Below, piece by piece: positions 8,786 to 18,494 of a stretch of 64,000 nt of DNA. The stretch spans positions 92,256-156,255 of the forward strand of contig NZ_CH672431.1 of the NCBI RefSeq assembly GCF_000153025.1, in the 5' to 3' direction. The notes below the pieces were generated by a model, which saw only the letters and a list, made by a program, of their open reading frames with translations, ran no database searches and was not told the DNA's origin. This DNA comes from Marinomonas sp. MED121 (GTDB lineage: Bacteria > Pseudomonadota > Gammaproteobacteria > Pseudomonadales > Marinomonadaceae). Each line of letters opens with the position of its first letter. Position 1 is the first letter of the stretch. The translations under genes were made by a program, and so were the position numbers.

Positions 8786-9673
8786 ATGTTGAAAATCGTA
8801 AAAAAACTTGCCCTAACCCTAGCGCTGCCTGTTTTGGCTGCAAGCTCGATTAACGCATCTGAGATTGTCATCGGTGGTAAAAACTTTACCGAGCAACAAC
8901 TTCTCACAGAGATCACCACCCAATACTTAGAAATCAAAGGATTTGATGTGGAAAAGCGTGCCGGCATGGGCAGTACTGTGCTGCGTAAAGCACAGGAAAA
9001 TGGTCAAGTGGATCTTTACTGGGAATACACAGGTACCTCTTTGTTGAACTACAACAAGTTCAAAGGCAAGTTAAACCCTAATGAGGTTTATCAAAAGGTA
9101 AAAGAACTAGACGCGAAAAAAGGTCTGGTTTGGTTAAACGCCTCGTCTGCTAACAATACTTATGCCCTAGCCATGCGTAAAGCCGATGCCAACAAAGCCG
9201 GTATTCAAAGCTTGAGCGATCTTGCTGATGCGGTAAACAGTGATGCGGATTTACAGATTGCGGTAAACGCTGAATTCTATGCCCGTGATGACGGTTTTAA
9301 ACCACTGCAAAAAGCCTATGGTTTTAAGATGAAACGTAAAGACATCAAACGTATGGACTCTGGCCTTACCTACACGGCACTAAAAGAAGAGCAGGTAGAT
9401 ATTGCCTTGGTATTTGCCACAGACGGCCGTATCCAAGCCTTTAACTTTGTGACCTTAGCGGATGATAAAAACTACTTCCCTAACTATGCCCTAACGCCAG
9501 TTATTCGTGCTGATACCCTAGCGGCTAACCCTGCCTTAGAAGGCCTTCTAAATAAGCTTTCTGGCATGATTGATGACAACATTATGCGTGATCTAAACGC
9601 GCGTGTTGATGTGCTACGTATGCCGATTGAACAAACTGCGAAAGAGTTCTTAGCAGGTGTTGGCATTCAATAA
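8786..9673 (+). CDS. Osmoprotectant ABC transporter substrate-binding protein (OsmX/OpuCC type)
   Basis: A 295-residue periplasmic binding protein. The signal peptide is about residues 1-24 (MLKIVKKLALTLALPVLAA, cleavage likely near INAS-E). The mature start EIVIGGKNFTEQ is the hallmark of the OpuAC/QAT binding-protein family. A YWEYTGTSL segment follows, as in choline/betaine-binding members that build an aromatic cage. There is no lipobox Cys, so it is soluble in the periplasm. GAGGA precedes the ATG. It completes the importer begun at 6005. A 13-bp-stem hairpin follows the gene. Confidence 0.93.
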   Translation: MLKIVKKLALTLALPVLAASSINASEIVIGGKNFTEQQLLTEITTQYLEIKGFDVEKRAGMGSTVLRKAQENGQVDLYWEYTGTSLLNYNKFKGKLNPNEVYQKVKELDAKKGLVWLNASSANNTYALAMRKADANKAGIQSLSDLADAVNSDADLQIAVNAEFYARDDGFKPLQKAYGFKMKRKDIKRMDSGLTYTALKEEQVDIALVFATDGRIQAFNFVTLADDKNYFPNYALTPVIRADTLAANPALEGLLNKLSGMIDDNIMRDLNARVDVLRMPIEQTAKEFLAGVGIQ

Positions 9674-9744
9674 GCGCTTTTATCAGTGATAAAGAGCGCA
9701 CTAAAGAAATCTTTAGCGAAACGCTAAAAAAGAAAGAAAAAGAG

Positions 9745-9780
9745 CTCTGCATTAGCCAGGCTTTATAGGCTAATGCAGAG
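9745..9780 (+). terminator. Strong hairpin after the binding-protein gene
   Basis: A perfect 13-bp stem (CTCTGCATTAGCC / GGCTAATGCAGAG) with a 10-base loop lies between the transporter and the amidotransferase gene. No U-run follows, so it may act as a weak terminator or mRNA-stabilising 3' end rather than a classic intrinsic terminator. Confidence 0.6.
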
Positions 9781-9843
9781 GTTTAACCACACTCTGCCAA
9801 AGCTCGCGTTTAATAAGATAAGCGCGAAAACGGAGTTCTTTTT

Positions 9844-10641
9844 ATGACACACCTTCTTATCATCGAAGGCAATAGCCCTGAGTTATTAGAGAAAATGGCG
9901 CAAGCTGGCCAACTGAGTGATTCACAATCTTACTCGGCTGCATTACTGGCTTGCCAACCAGACTTGAGCATAGATTTTTTCCAGCCTTATCATGCTGATT
10001 CAGATCTCACCAAGCTTTCTCTTGATCAATATGATGGGGTGGTTTTTACCGGCTCTAGCGTTAACTGGTCGGTGGATGAACCAGAAGCCGCGCCCTTAAG
10101 AGAGACCATGGAAAAAGTCTTTGCCAATGGCATTCCTACCTTAGGTTCTTGCAACGGCATGCAGCTCGGAGCTGTGGTACTAGGTGGCGAAGTAGCGAGC
10201 TCTCCTAACGGGAGAGAATTAGGCATGGCGAAAAATATTAAGCTGACTGATGCGGGGGCCAAACACCCGATTCATCAAGGCCGCGAAGATGACTATGCCT
10301 GTAGCTGTGTCCATAGGGATGAAGTATCTAAATTGCCAGCTGGCGCCATACTCACAGCAGGGAATCAACACTCTCCCGTGCAAGCCTTTGTCTATGAAAG
10401 AGACGGCATTCAATTTTGGGGCATGCAATATCACCCAGAGTTAAGCCCAGAACGTATTGCCGAACTCGTCGCAGGAGAAGGCTTGTTTAATACCGATCCA
10501 GAACTTGCTGAGCATCTAAACAAGGTGGCACAAGACAGTGAAAGCGAATCAGTCGCTGCTTTGGGAATCAAGCCTTCAGATCTTGCGCCTAAGATGCGTA
10601 TGCGAGAAATAGATAACTGGCTCAAGATGATCCAACCTTAA
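9844..10641 (+). CDS. Class I glutamine amidotransferase-like protein
   Basis: A 265-residue protein with the GATase1 fold. The nucleophile elbow is GSCNGMQLG (Cys103) and the C-terminal dyad is QYHPE (His197, Glu199). The triad is intact, so it should release ammonia from glutamine or hydrolyse a gamma-glutamyl bond. It is GMP-synthase-amidotransferase-like but stands alone, with a 45-residue C-terminal tail. GGAG lies eight bases before the ATG. Position between the quaternary-amine importer and a MmgE/PrpD gene suggests a role in catabolism of the imported or a related nitrogen compound, perhaps a gamma-glutamyl intermediate; that is inference. The acceptor is unknown. Confidence 0.85.
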   Translation: MTHLLIIEGNSPELLEKMAQAGQLSDSQSYSAALLACQPDLSIDFFQPYHADSDLTKLSLDQYDGVVFTGSSVNWSVDEPEAAPLRETMEKVFANGIPTLGSCNGMQLGAVVLGGEVASSPNGRELGMAKNIKLTDAGAKHPIHQGREDDYACSCVHRDEVSKLPAGAILTAGNQHSPVQAFVYERDGIQFWGMQYHPELSPERIAELVAGEGLFNTDPELAEHLNKVAQDSESESVAALGIKPSDLAPKMRMREIDNWLKMIQP

Positions 10642-10652
10642 CCTCGAAGCCA

Positions 10653-10692
10653 TAGCTCAAAAAAATAGCTCAAAAAAAGTAGCTCATAAAAC
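10653..10692. repeat. Short tandem repeat between amidotransferase and MmgE/PrpD genes
   Basis: Three copies of a unit TAGCTCAAAAAAA (the last decayed to TAGCTCATAAAAC) sit in the 86-base gap. The A-runs make replication slippage a likely origin. Confidence 0.6.
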
Positions 10693-10727
10693 CTCAATCA
10701 AACTGAAAGATTTAAAAGTGTATTCCT

Positions 10728-12095
10728 ATGGAACAGATTAATCAGTTCATCCATACCTTAAGATTCGAAGACCTAAGTCAGCCTCTTATTAAACAAGCCA
10801 GTGATTGCTTGATTGATTTACTTGGGGTTGCAGCAGCAGGCCATGACACCAAGCTGGCCAAAATCATGGAAGCCTTTGTCAGTGATCAAATGGCAGGCTC
10901 TGTACCCCTACTGTTTTCTGATAAAAGTGCCAGTGTTAGTGGCGCTAGCCTCTTTGGCGCTAGCTTAATTGACAGTATCGATGCCCATGACGGCCAAGTC
11001 TTAACCAAAGGTCATGTGGGTGTGGCTATCTTGCCGCCTTTGCTGGCGCTCATTGCTGACTCGATCGAAAAAGGCCAACCCCTTGATGGCAAGGAACTGA
11101 TCACCTGTTTGGTAATAGGCTATGAAGTGGCAACCCGTGCGGGTATCGCCCTGCATGCCACTGCGCTGGATTATCACACCTCTGGGGCTTGGAACAGTAT
11201 TGGGGTCGCTGCGGTGAGCGCCAGATTACTAAAGCTGGATCAACACCAAACCCGTGAAGCCTTAGGAATTGCTGAGTTTCATGGTCCAAGAAGCCAAATG
11301 ATGCGCTGTATTGATTACCCAACCATGGTCAAAGATGGGTCTGGTTGGGGCGCATTAGCCGGAATAACAAGTAGCCTCTTAGCCAAGGCAAACTTCACTG
11401 GCGCACCAGCAATCACCTTAGATGCGGATACCCTCTCAAACTCACCAGAACAAGCACACGCTGTGACCGAAATATGGCAAGACCTTGGCCGTCGCTGGTA
11501 CATAGAAGAGCAATATTTTAAGGCTTATCCTGTGTGTCGTTGGGCACAGCCTGCAGTAGAAGCAATACGTGCAATCCAAGCAGAAACGCCTTTAGATCAC
11601 ACCCAAGTTGAAAGCATAGAAATCGTCTCCTTCCATCAGGCTAAACGCCTGCATGTGACTAATCCCAGTACCACAGAGCAAGCCCAATACAGCCTGCCCT
11701 TCTCGGTTGCTTCAGCCATTATGGATAACGAGGTTAGCCCAGAATCCATTAGCGAAACTGACCTTGGTCTCTTTAGCCCAGAGCGAATTGCCTTGAGTGA
11801 AAAGGTACAAATCAGTGAGAGTGATGACTATAACGCTGTGTTCCCCGCAGAGCGTTGGGCCCATGCCATCATCACCTTAAAAAATGGAACAAGGCTAACG
11901 TCCCCAGGCTCAATTGCCAAAGGTAACCCAGAAAACCCACTCACGGACCAAGAGATAAAAGAGAAGTTTTTCAGACTTTCAAGCACTCGACTTAGCTCTG
12001 ATCAGCAGTCTCTTATCTTTAGCATGTGTGACAATATGGCCGCCCTTGATCACAAGCAATTAAAGCAATTCCTAAGCTTACTCAGAGTTAACTAA
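10728..12095 (+). CDS. MmgE/PrpD family protein
   Basis: A 455-residue cytoplasmic protein of full MmgE/PrpD length. It shows the all-helical first domain (LIDLLGVAAAGHDTKLAK near residues 30-47; DAHDGQVLTKGHVG near 87-100, with the conserved Asp-His pair) and a second alpha/beta domain with KAYPVCRWAQPAVEA near 264-278. Members include 2-methylcitrate dehydratase, cis-aconitate decarboxylase and iminodisuccinate epimerase. Residues seen here do not separate them, and no prpB/prpC genes are nearby, so propionate use is not implied. A hairpin separates it from the dehydrogenase gene downstream, and both probably belong to the same catabolic unit. Confidence 0.88.
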   Translation: MEQINQFIHTLRFEDLSQPLIKQASDCLIDLLGVAAAGHDTKLAKIMEAFVSDQMAGSVPLLFSDKSASVSGASLFGASLIDSIDAHDGQVLTKGHVGVAILPPLLALIADSIEKGQPLDGKELITCLVIGYEVATRAGIALHATALDYHTSGAWNSIGVAAVSARLLKLDQHQTREALGIAEFHGPRSQMMRCIDYPTMVKDGSGWGALAGITSSLLAKANFTGAPAITLDADTLSNSPEQAHAVTEIWQDLGRRWYIEEQYFKAYPVCRWAQPAVEAIRAIQAETPLDHTQVESIEIVSFHQAKRLHVTNPSTTEQAQYSLPFSVASAIMDNEVSPESISETDLGLFSPERIALSEKVQISESDDYNAVFPAERWAHAIITLKNGTRLTSPGSIAKGNPENPLTDQEIKEKFFRLSSTRLSSDQQSLIFSMCDNMAALDHKQLKQFLSLLRVN

Positions 12096-12104
12096 GCGTC
12101 TATT

Positions 12105-12140
12105 GTCTTGGCTCTGTATGAAGCAATACGGAGCCAAGAC
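12105..12140 (+). terminator. Long intergenic hairpin
   Basis: Stem of 15 bp (GTCTTGGCTCTGTAT with ATACGGAGCCAAGAC, one T-G wobble) and a six-base loop between the MmgE/PrpD and dehydrogenase genes. No U-run follows. It resembles the hairpin at 9745-9780 in placement and could be a 3'-end stabiliser or a partial terminator. Confidence 0.6.
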
Positions 12141-12182
12141 ATGGCTTCTCATCACCTCTTATTCTTCATTTAGAGTCGAATT

Positions 12183-15100
12183 ATGATCCCTAAGTTGTCT
12201 AATATCACGCCTGTCCAGTCTCTCTATCTAAGTTTTATTGAGCGCCTAAACGCCGATGGCTTTGCTGGTGAGACTAACCCTGACTATGCTAACCGCGTGG
12301 TGTTATCCACAGACAACTCCATTTATCAAGTACTCCCTCAAGGGGTTATTTATCCCAAGTCTGTGGCTGATATTCAATTACTGACTCGCCTTGCCCACCT
12401 TGAAGAATTTCAATCCATTGTCTTAAGCCCAAGAGGTGGTGGTACGGGCACTAACGGTCAGTCATTAACCGATGGCTTGATTGTGGATTTATCCAAGCAC
12501 ATGAATCAGGTGCTTGAAATTAACGCCGAAGAAGGCTGGGCCAGAGTTCAAACTGGGGTGGTAAAAGATCAGTTAAATGCAGCAGTAAAAGAACATGGAC
12601 TTTTCTTTGCGCCAGAACTCTCCACCAGTAACCGTGCAACCATAGGCGGCATGATTAACACGGATGCCAGTGGTCAAGGCTCTGTCATGTACGGCAAAAC
12701 CCGTGATCATGTCCTTTCGCTTGATACCGTATTACTTGATGGTACGCTTATTAGCTCTGGTCCTATTTCTGATGAGACGCTGGCTGAAGAAAAACAACGT
12801 GAAGATTATGCGGGCCATATTCACCGTGTGGTTGATGATGCCTTTAACCACAACCAAGCTAAAATCGATGAGATTTTCCCTGAATTAAACCGTTGCCTTA
12901 CAGGTTATGATTTAGCCCACATACGTGATGAGAATAAAGCCTTCAACCTAAACTCGGTACTTTGTGGCTCAGAAGGCACCTTAAGTTTTTTATTGTAGAA
13001 GCCAAGGTTAACCTACTTAAAATCCCAACCTTTGCTACCTTGGTCAACATTCGTTATGACAGTTTTGAAGGCTCGTTACGTCACGCTAAGGATCTACTAA
13101 ACGCCGCACCGACTTCGATTGAAACCGTAGACTCCCGTGTACTTGGCCTTGCCAAAGACGACATTATTTGGCACTCAGTCGCTGATTTCTTCCCTGATGA
13201 AAGCGGAGGTAATGCAGGTAAAGAGCTTCAGGGTGTGAACTTAGTTGAGTACACAGGTAACGACCAAACTGAAGTAGACAATCGAATTAAAGTCCTGACG
13301 GATTTATTAGATGCCGCACTCACAGAACCTAATAGCAAGATACTGGGCTACACCTTGGCCCAAGGTCATGAGAATGTGAAAAAAATCTGGGCCATGCGCA
13401 AAAAGTCAGTTGGCCTTTTAGGTAATGCCAAAGGCGAAGGTCGCCCGATTCCCTTTGTTGAAGATACAGCAGTACCGCCCGAAAACTTAGCTGACTTCAT
13501 TATGGAGTTTCGTGCCGTACTCGACACCCATGATTTAAGTTATGGCATGTTTGGCCATGTGGATGCCGGGGTTTTACATGTACGTCCTGCTATCGATATG
13601 AAGGATGAAAAGAACGAAGGCCTGATTCGTGACATCACAGATAAAGTGGTTGCCCTTACCCAGAAATATGACGGTCTTTTATGGGGTGAGCACGGCAAAG
13701 GGGTTCGTTCTGAATACGCGACCGAATTCTTTGGTGAACTTTACCCTGTGATTCAACAGGTAAAAGGCGCGTTTGATCCGCACAACCAGCTAAACCCAGG
13801 CAAAATCGCCACCCCATTCGACCTCTCGAAAAAAGAGCGTGTTGAACTATTAAAGATCGATGAAGTACCGATGAGAGGCCAGTTCGATCGTCAGATTCCT
13901 CTGGTTAATCGTGATCAATTTCAAGCCGGCATGTACTGTAATGGTAATGGGGCTTGTTATAACTTTGATCCAAATGATGCCATGTGCCCTTCTTACAAAG
14001 GGACGCGCGAACGTATTCACTCACCCAAAGGTCGTGCCTCTTTGATGCGTGAATGGTTACGTGGCATGAGCGAACAAGGTCTCGACACTCAAGCTGTCAG
14101 TGACAAGATAAAAGACACGCCTTTTATAGCAAGCTTCTTCCCTCGTCTGAGTAACACTTTGAAAAAGCGTCGTGGTGACTATGATTTCTCCAACAAAGTA
14201 CATGAGTCCATGATGGGCTGTCTCGCTTGTAAATCTTGCGTAGGCCAATGCCCAATTAAGGTCGATGTGCCTGAGTTTAGAGCCAAGTTCCTAGAGATCT
14301 ATTACTCTCGCTATTTGCGCCCCGTAAAAGATTATGTGGTGGGCTCGATGGAATATATTATGCCGACCTTAGCCAAATACCCTAATCCTTATAATTGGAT
14401 GATGGAGCAAGCTTGGATCAACCGCTTCAGCGCTAACTATTTAGGCATCACAGATAGCCCGACCCTGTCTAAGCTCAATATCAAAAAAGAGATGGATAAG
14501 CGTGGCATTCGCTTCGCGACGCCTAACAATCTCAAGTCGATTGGCTTAGATAAAAGACACTCCTTTGGGAAAGGCAAGGCCGTCATCATAGTTCAAGATG
14601 CTTTTACCAGTTATTTTGAGACTCAACTGGTATTGGACACCATGGAGCTACTGACACGTTTAGGCTTCCAGGCCTTCTTAGCACCTTATAAACCTAACGG
14701 TAAGCCTCTTCATGTACATGGTTTTTTTAAGGCGTTTGAAAAAGCGGCGAATAAAAACCTAGACATGTTAGAAGAGTTAGCGGCTTATAAAATTCCATTT
14801 GTGGGGGTCGATCCATCCATGACGTTAAGCTTCCGCTCAGAATATCCAAAAGTCATTGGCGATAAACGCGAAATTCCAACCGTGAACTTGCTACAAGAAT
14901 GGTTAGCAGAACAAAGTGAGCACCTTTCTTCCCTTAATCTTAGCTCTTCTCAACTAAAAGGATCTTTTGCGCTTGAAGATGAAAGCTATCACTTGTTGGC
15001 TCACTGTACGGAAAAAACCAATGCCGCAGCCTCTATCCAAGACTGGGTTAAGGTCTTCTCTTTGTTGGGTTTAGACTTAAAAGTTGAGAATGTCGGTTGT

Positions 15101-15325
15101 TGTGGTATGGCAGGCACTTATGGTCATGAAACAGCGAACCTTCAAACCTCAAAAGATATTTATGAGCTGTCTTGGAAAGACAAGATAAATGATGAAACCT
15201 TACAAGATCGCATTGTGGCAACAGGCTATTCTTGTCGTAGTCAGGTGAAACGCTTTGATCAAAAAGCCCTGCTTCACCCTTTACAAGCTGTACTCAAGCA
15301 CCTTAAAAATAGCCGTCAGGATTAA
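12183..15325 (+). pseudogene. YdiJ-like FAD-binding oxidase/Fe-S dehydrogenase, frameshifted
   Basis: Two frames together cover a large D-2-hydroxyacid dehydrogenase of the YdiJ type (about 1,045 residues). The first (12183-12998) has the FAD_binding_4 domain (SPRGGGTGTNGQSL near residue 84; TIGGMINTDASGQGS). The second (to 15325) has the FAD-oxidase C-terminal domain (HGKGVRSEYATEFFG), a ferredoxin-like segment with CLACKSCVGQCP and CCG-type C-terminal cysteines (ENVGCCGMAGTYGHE). The break is in a run of six T at 12985-12990, after GSEGTLSF. Four T would give GTLSFIVEA, which matches the family spacing; seven T also restores the frame. Both halves are well conserved, so a sequence error or recent mutation is likely. 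In related enzymes electrons from a D-2-hydroxyacid pass to the respiratory chain. Confidence 0.85.
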
Positions 15326-16158
15326 GCAGAGATTTGTATTTGTTTAAAGGCTAATAAACTGCCATCAGCATTCTGTTTCATACCAAAACGGAAGGTTTCT
15401 GCATCCGCAAAGAAGCCATCCGTAAGTATGCTCGTATCTTGGCTACCTCTGCTTTTATAGTGCTCTTCTTGGTTGTATATCTCTTGGCATAGCAAATCCG
15501 TAAAGCATAACTGTGAGGTAACAGAGGTTTTATTCCCTTTTTTAACCTTGAAATGAACATGGGCCGTGCGACCTGGGTACCAACCGGGGAAAGTCGATTT
15601 AAAGTTAACTCGCCCCATCACATCAGTTTTCAGCACACCGCGATACCAGGTGCTTTTCATCGCGGCCTCATCACCGTTACTACAAAAGCCCACTGAGAAA
15701 CGACGACTATCTAGGCTATTTGAGGTATCAGCCGAATAAATGCCTCGATTATCGCAATGCCATATTTCAACCTCATAGTCGGATACAGGGTTGCAGTCTT
15801 GATCTATGATTTGAAAACAATACATCATAGGTAGCCCACTTAGCCCTGTGGAGATATCTTCCCCTGTGGTGGTAGAGAAATAACACGGCCCTTCGGTATT
15901 ACGTGGAAACAAAGATACCTGACAGGCAGCATCTTGTTTGAAAATGCTATCGCTAGGGTAATTTGCCGTGATTAAAGACGTTTTCCCCGATAGCCAGTTT
16001 CTACTTTTAATGATTTTGGGTTCATTAAGGGATTGAGGAGGATGAGAGGAAGAGGCGCCTAAGTTGCCGGATAAGCAGCCGGACAAGGTGCCGCCAAAGG
16101 CTGAAACAAAAACACCTGCACCCAATAACTTTATCGTATGACGTTTATCGTTTTGCAT
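15322..16158 (-). CDS. Intradiol ring-cleavage dioxygenase-like lipoprotein
   Basis: 278 residues. The N-terminus has a hydrophobic stretch ending in GTLSGCLSG, a probable lipobox with Cys28, so it is likely anchored outside the cytoplasm. The rest matches the protocatechuate/catechol intradiol family: NTEGPCYF near 85-92, VEIWHCDNRGIYS with candidate iron ligand Tyr141, and GRTAHVHFKV with His200 and His202. The second Tyr ligand, normally in a TxYPG motif, reads TFPG (Phe190), with Tyr194 nearby. Family members are non-haem Fe(III) ring-cleaving enzymes; this exported subgroup is poorly characterised. GGGGAG precedes the ATG. The stop overlaps the end of the ydiJ-like gene by four bases, tail to tail. 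Confidence 0.82.
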   Translation of the reverse strand: MQNDKRHTIKLLGAGVFVSAFGGTLSGCLSGNLGASSSHPPQSLNEPKIIKSRNWLSGKTSLITANYPSDSIFKQDAACQVSLFPRNTEGPCYFSTTTGEDISTGLSGLPMMYCFQIIDQDCNPVSDYEVEIWHCDNRGIYSADTSNSLDSRRFSVGFCSNGDEAAMKSTWYRGVLKTDVMGRVNFKSTFPGWYPGRTAHVHFKVKKGNKTSVTSQLCFTDLLCQEIYNQEEHYKSRGSQDTSILTDGFFADAETFRFGMKQNADGSLLAFKQIQISA

Positions 16159-16260
16159 TTAATCTCCCCTCTTTTATTAATCATAGTCTCATTAGAAACA
16201 TTATGAATAACGCTGAGCGGATTAATCATGCCAAGCGTTGAAAATGAGACCTATTCCTTA

Positions 16261-17238
16261 TTAGAAGGTTCCTTGGCTTAAACTGAGCCGCTCTTCTCTT
16301 GGGGTGCAATTGAATTGTTTGCGATAACAGCGTGAGAAGTAAGACGTGGAGCTAAAACCACAGGCGGTGCTAATTTGTAACATGGATAGATTTGATTGCA
16401 GCACCAAATGGCGAGCTCGCTCTAAACGTAATTGCAAATAATGATTGGCAGGCGTACTAGATAAAAAGGTTTTAAATAAGCGCTCCATCTGGCGTACAGA
16501 CAAGCCAACTAAGTCGCCAATTTCTTGGCATGTCAGCACCTCTTCAATATTGCTGCGCATCAGCTCTAAGGCTTTTAACAATCTAGGGTGATGGGCATGA
16601 TGACGTAACTGTAAGTCCATTCTTTGTTTTTCATAAGCAGGTCGAATCGCTGGGTGAATACATTGCTCAGCCACATCTTTTGCCAGTGTTTCCCCATGCT
16701 TTAAAGCAATCAGCTGTAGCATCAAATCTAGCCCAGCTAATCCGCCAGAACAGGTCATCACATCTCGGTCTATTTCATAAAGTTCACCTGTTACCTGTAA
16801 GTCAGGAAACTGCTCAGAAAGGCTTTCTTTATTCTCCCAATGTATGGTGCATTTTTGTTGTTTAAGAATCCCTGCTTGAGCAAGCAAAAGACTGCCTGTT
16901 GAAGTCGAGCCTAAATTCACTTTTTGGCGTTTTAAGCCTCTTAACCAACTAAACAAAGCCGCATCATTTGCTTCTTGTGCGCCTATGCCTGCGACCACAA
17001 AAAGTGTGTCTAAGTCAGTCACATCATCTTGCTGTCGTGTGGGTGCGACGGGTAAACCATTACTGGCAAAAACCGTTTCATTTTGATGGCAATAAAAGTC
17101 CCAGGAATAGAGTGTTTGTCCACTAATTCGGTTTGCCATACGCAGAGGATCGACCACAGCAGCGAGGGATATCATGGAAAAATCTGGCACTAAAAAAAAT
17201 CCAAAATGCTCAATACTTTTACTGCTTTTCTCTAGCAT
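16261..17238 (-). CDS. GlxA family AraC-type transcriptional regulator
   Basis: About 325 residues: an N-terminal DJ-1/PfpI-like amidotransferase-fold domain (about 10-190) and a C-terminal double HTH AraC domain (LSVRQMERLFKTFL ... ACGFSSTSYFSRCYRKQF, about 225-320). This is the GlxA/GbdR/CdhR layout; known members sense glycine betaine, dimethylglycine, carnitine or arginine-related amines. The usual Cys of the DJ-1 elbow is Ser here (GSTSTGSLL). The ATG at 17238 has GGGTGA just upstream; an in-frame ATG at 17250 lacks an SD. It is divergent from the hydrolase gene at 17460 and reads toward the dioxygenase-like gene; control of either is plausible. Confidence 0.9.
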   Translation of the reverse strand: MLEKSSKSIEHFGFFLVPDFSMISLAAVVDPLRMANRISGQTLYSWDFYCHQNETVFASNGLPVAPTRQQDDVTDLDTLFVVAGIGAQEANDAALFSWLRGLKRQKVNLGSTSTGSLLLAQAGILKQQKCTIHWENKESLSEQFPDLQVTGELYEIDRDVMTCSGGLAGLDLMLQLIALKHGETLAKDVAEQCIHPAIRPAYEKQRMDLQLRHHAHHPRLLKALELMRSNIEEVLTCQEIGDLVGLSVRQMERLFKTFLSSTPANHYLQLRLERARHLVLQSNLSMLQISTACGFSSTSYFSRCYRKQFNCTPREERLSLSQGTF

Positions 17239-17459
17239 AAATTCACCCATGAATAATCAATTCAAAAAACCATAATTAAAGTAAAAACATCGACATTAAG
17301 TCGTATTTATCACCAATAATGTCGCATTATTTTCATTTATTGCAAGTTTTTTTCGCCATCATACTAATCACAGTCTGGCTGCATTCGCTTCTTTTTACCT
17401 GTTAGTGAAGGCTCTATCTGTCCTTATTTACACTATTTAAAACTTGGGAGTTTTACTTC

Positions 17460-18350
17460 ATGATCGAACAAAAAGTTTCTTTTCACAGCGATGGTCTTGT
17501 CCTAGATGGCGCCTTCTTTACTGACGAATCAAATAACAATCCAGCACTGCCAATTGTGATCGTTTGCTCTGGCTTTACTGGCCAAAAAAACATCCACCCA
17601 GAGCGTTATGCCCGTGCTTGGACTAAAAAAGGTTTCACTGTTTTTGGTTTTGATTATCGTGGTTTTGGCGATTCACAAGGCGAACGTGAGCGCGTTATTT
17701 TAGAAGAACAAGTTCGTGATATTGCCAATGCCGTTGCTATCGTTTCTGAACGTGCCCAAGCTGAAAATCGTAAGGTTTTTGTTGCGGGTTGGGGCATGGC
17801 TGGCGGCCTAATTTTAGATGCGCTACGTATCTGTGAAGGTCAAATTGACGGCCTAGTTTCAATGAACGGCTTTTTCAATTCAGTGCGTGTACAGAAAGCC
17901 CTACGTGGCGAGCACGGTTGGAAAGCATTCAAAGCCTTCATGGCCGAAGAACGTCTACGCCTAGCGAAAGGTGGCGAGAAGAAAGGCATAGATCCTTTTG
18001 AAATTTACCCACTTGATCCAGTAAGCCGTGAATACGTGTTCACAGAACTTGTTAAAGCACCTGGCTATGGTGTGACATCTGATTTTGATTTCGCTGACTC
18101 TCTGATTAGCTTTAACCCAGAAGCTAACCTAGACGAGCGTTTCTCAAACATTCCATTATTGATCGCTCATGGTGCTGAAAACGACCTGCATCCAGTGACA
18201 GAAGCAAAATCACTTTATGCGGCTTACCCAGGCCCTAAATCTTTGTTCTTGCTAGCGAATGGCGGACACACTGAGTGGATGCTTGATGAAGACGAAAGAT
18301 TCATTGAGTTCTCAACTCACATAGCTAACTGGATTGCTGAGCAGCACTAA
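17460..18350 (+). CDS. Alpha/beta hydrolase-fold protein lacking the usual nucleophile
   Basis: 296 residues of alpha/beta hydrolase fold. An oxyanion-type VCSGFTG segment follows strand 3 (about residues 36-42), DYRGFGDSQGER follows, the acid lies in AHGAENDLHP, and the His in NGGHTEW. The nucleophile elbow reads AGWGMAGG: the expected Ser, Cys or Asp of G-x-S-x-G is Gly (codon GGC, one base from AGC Ser). The rest is intact and long, so it is not an obvious pseudogene. It may be an inactive or unusual lyase-like member. GGGAG nine bases before the ATG supports the start. It is divergent from a GlxA-type regulator and upstream of an amidohydrolase gene. Confidence 0.85.
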   Translation: MIEQKVSFHSDGLVLDGAFFTDESNNNPALPIVIVCSGFTGQKNIHPERYARAWTKKGFTVFGFDYRGFGDSQGERERVILEEQVRDIANAVAIVSERAQAENRKVFVAGWGMAGGLILDALRICEGQIDGLVSMNGFFNSVRVQKALRGEHGWKAFKAFMAEERLRLAKGGEKKGIDPFEIYPLDPVSREYVFTELVKAPGYGVTSDFDFADSLISFNPEANLDERFSNIPLLIAHGAENDLHPVTEAKSLYAAYPGPKSLFLLANGGHTEWMLDEDERFIEFSTHIANWIAEQH

Positions 18351-18378
18351 ACGCTCATCACATCCTCTTGCTTTTTAA

Positions 18379-18430
18379 GGGTCTCTTTCTGTTGGCTTAA
18401 TGCTCTCAGAAAAAGGCCCTGTTTTTTATT
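18379..18430 (+). terminator. Probable terminator after the hydrolase gene
   Basis: An imperfect inverted repeat (AGGGTCTCTTTCTG with CAGAAAAAGGCCCT) is followed by a run of six T (18421-18426 region). This fits an intrinsic terminator for the hydrolase gene at 17460-18350. Confidence 0.5.
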
Positions 18431-18494
18431 AGATGCTTATCGCCACATTAAGCCTAAAATGGCCTTAAGCATAACCTTTAAGGTGATCGTTAAA

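Noticed and set aside
10728-12095. 2-methylcitrate dehydratase (prpD) of propionate metabolism
   Set aside because: No prpB, prpC or acnD is nearby, and the family covers several unrelated reactions.
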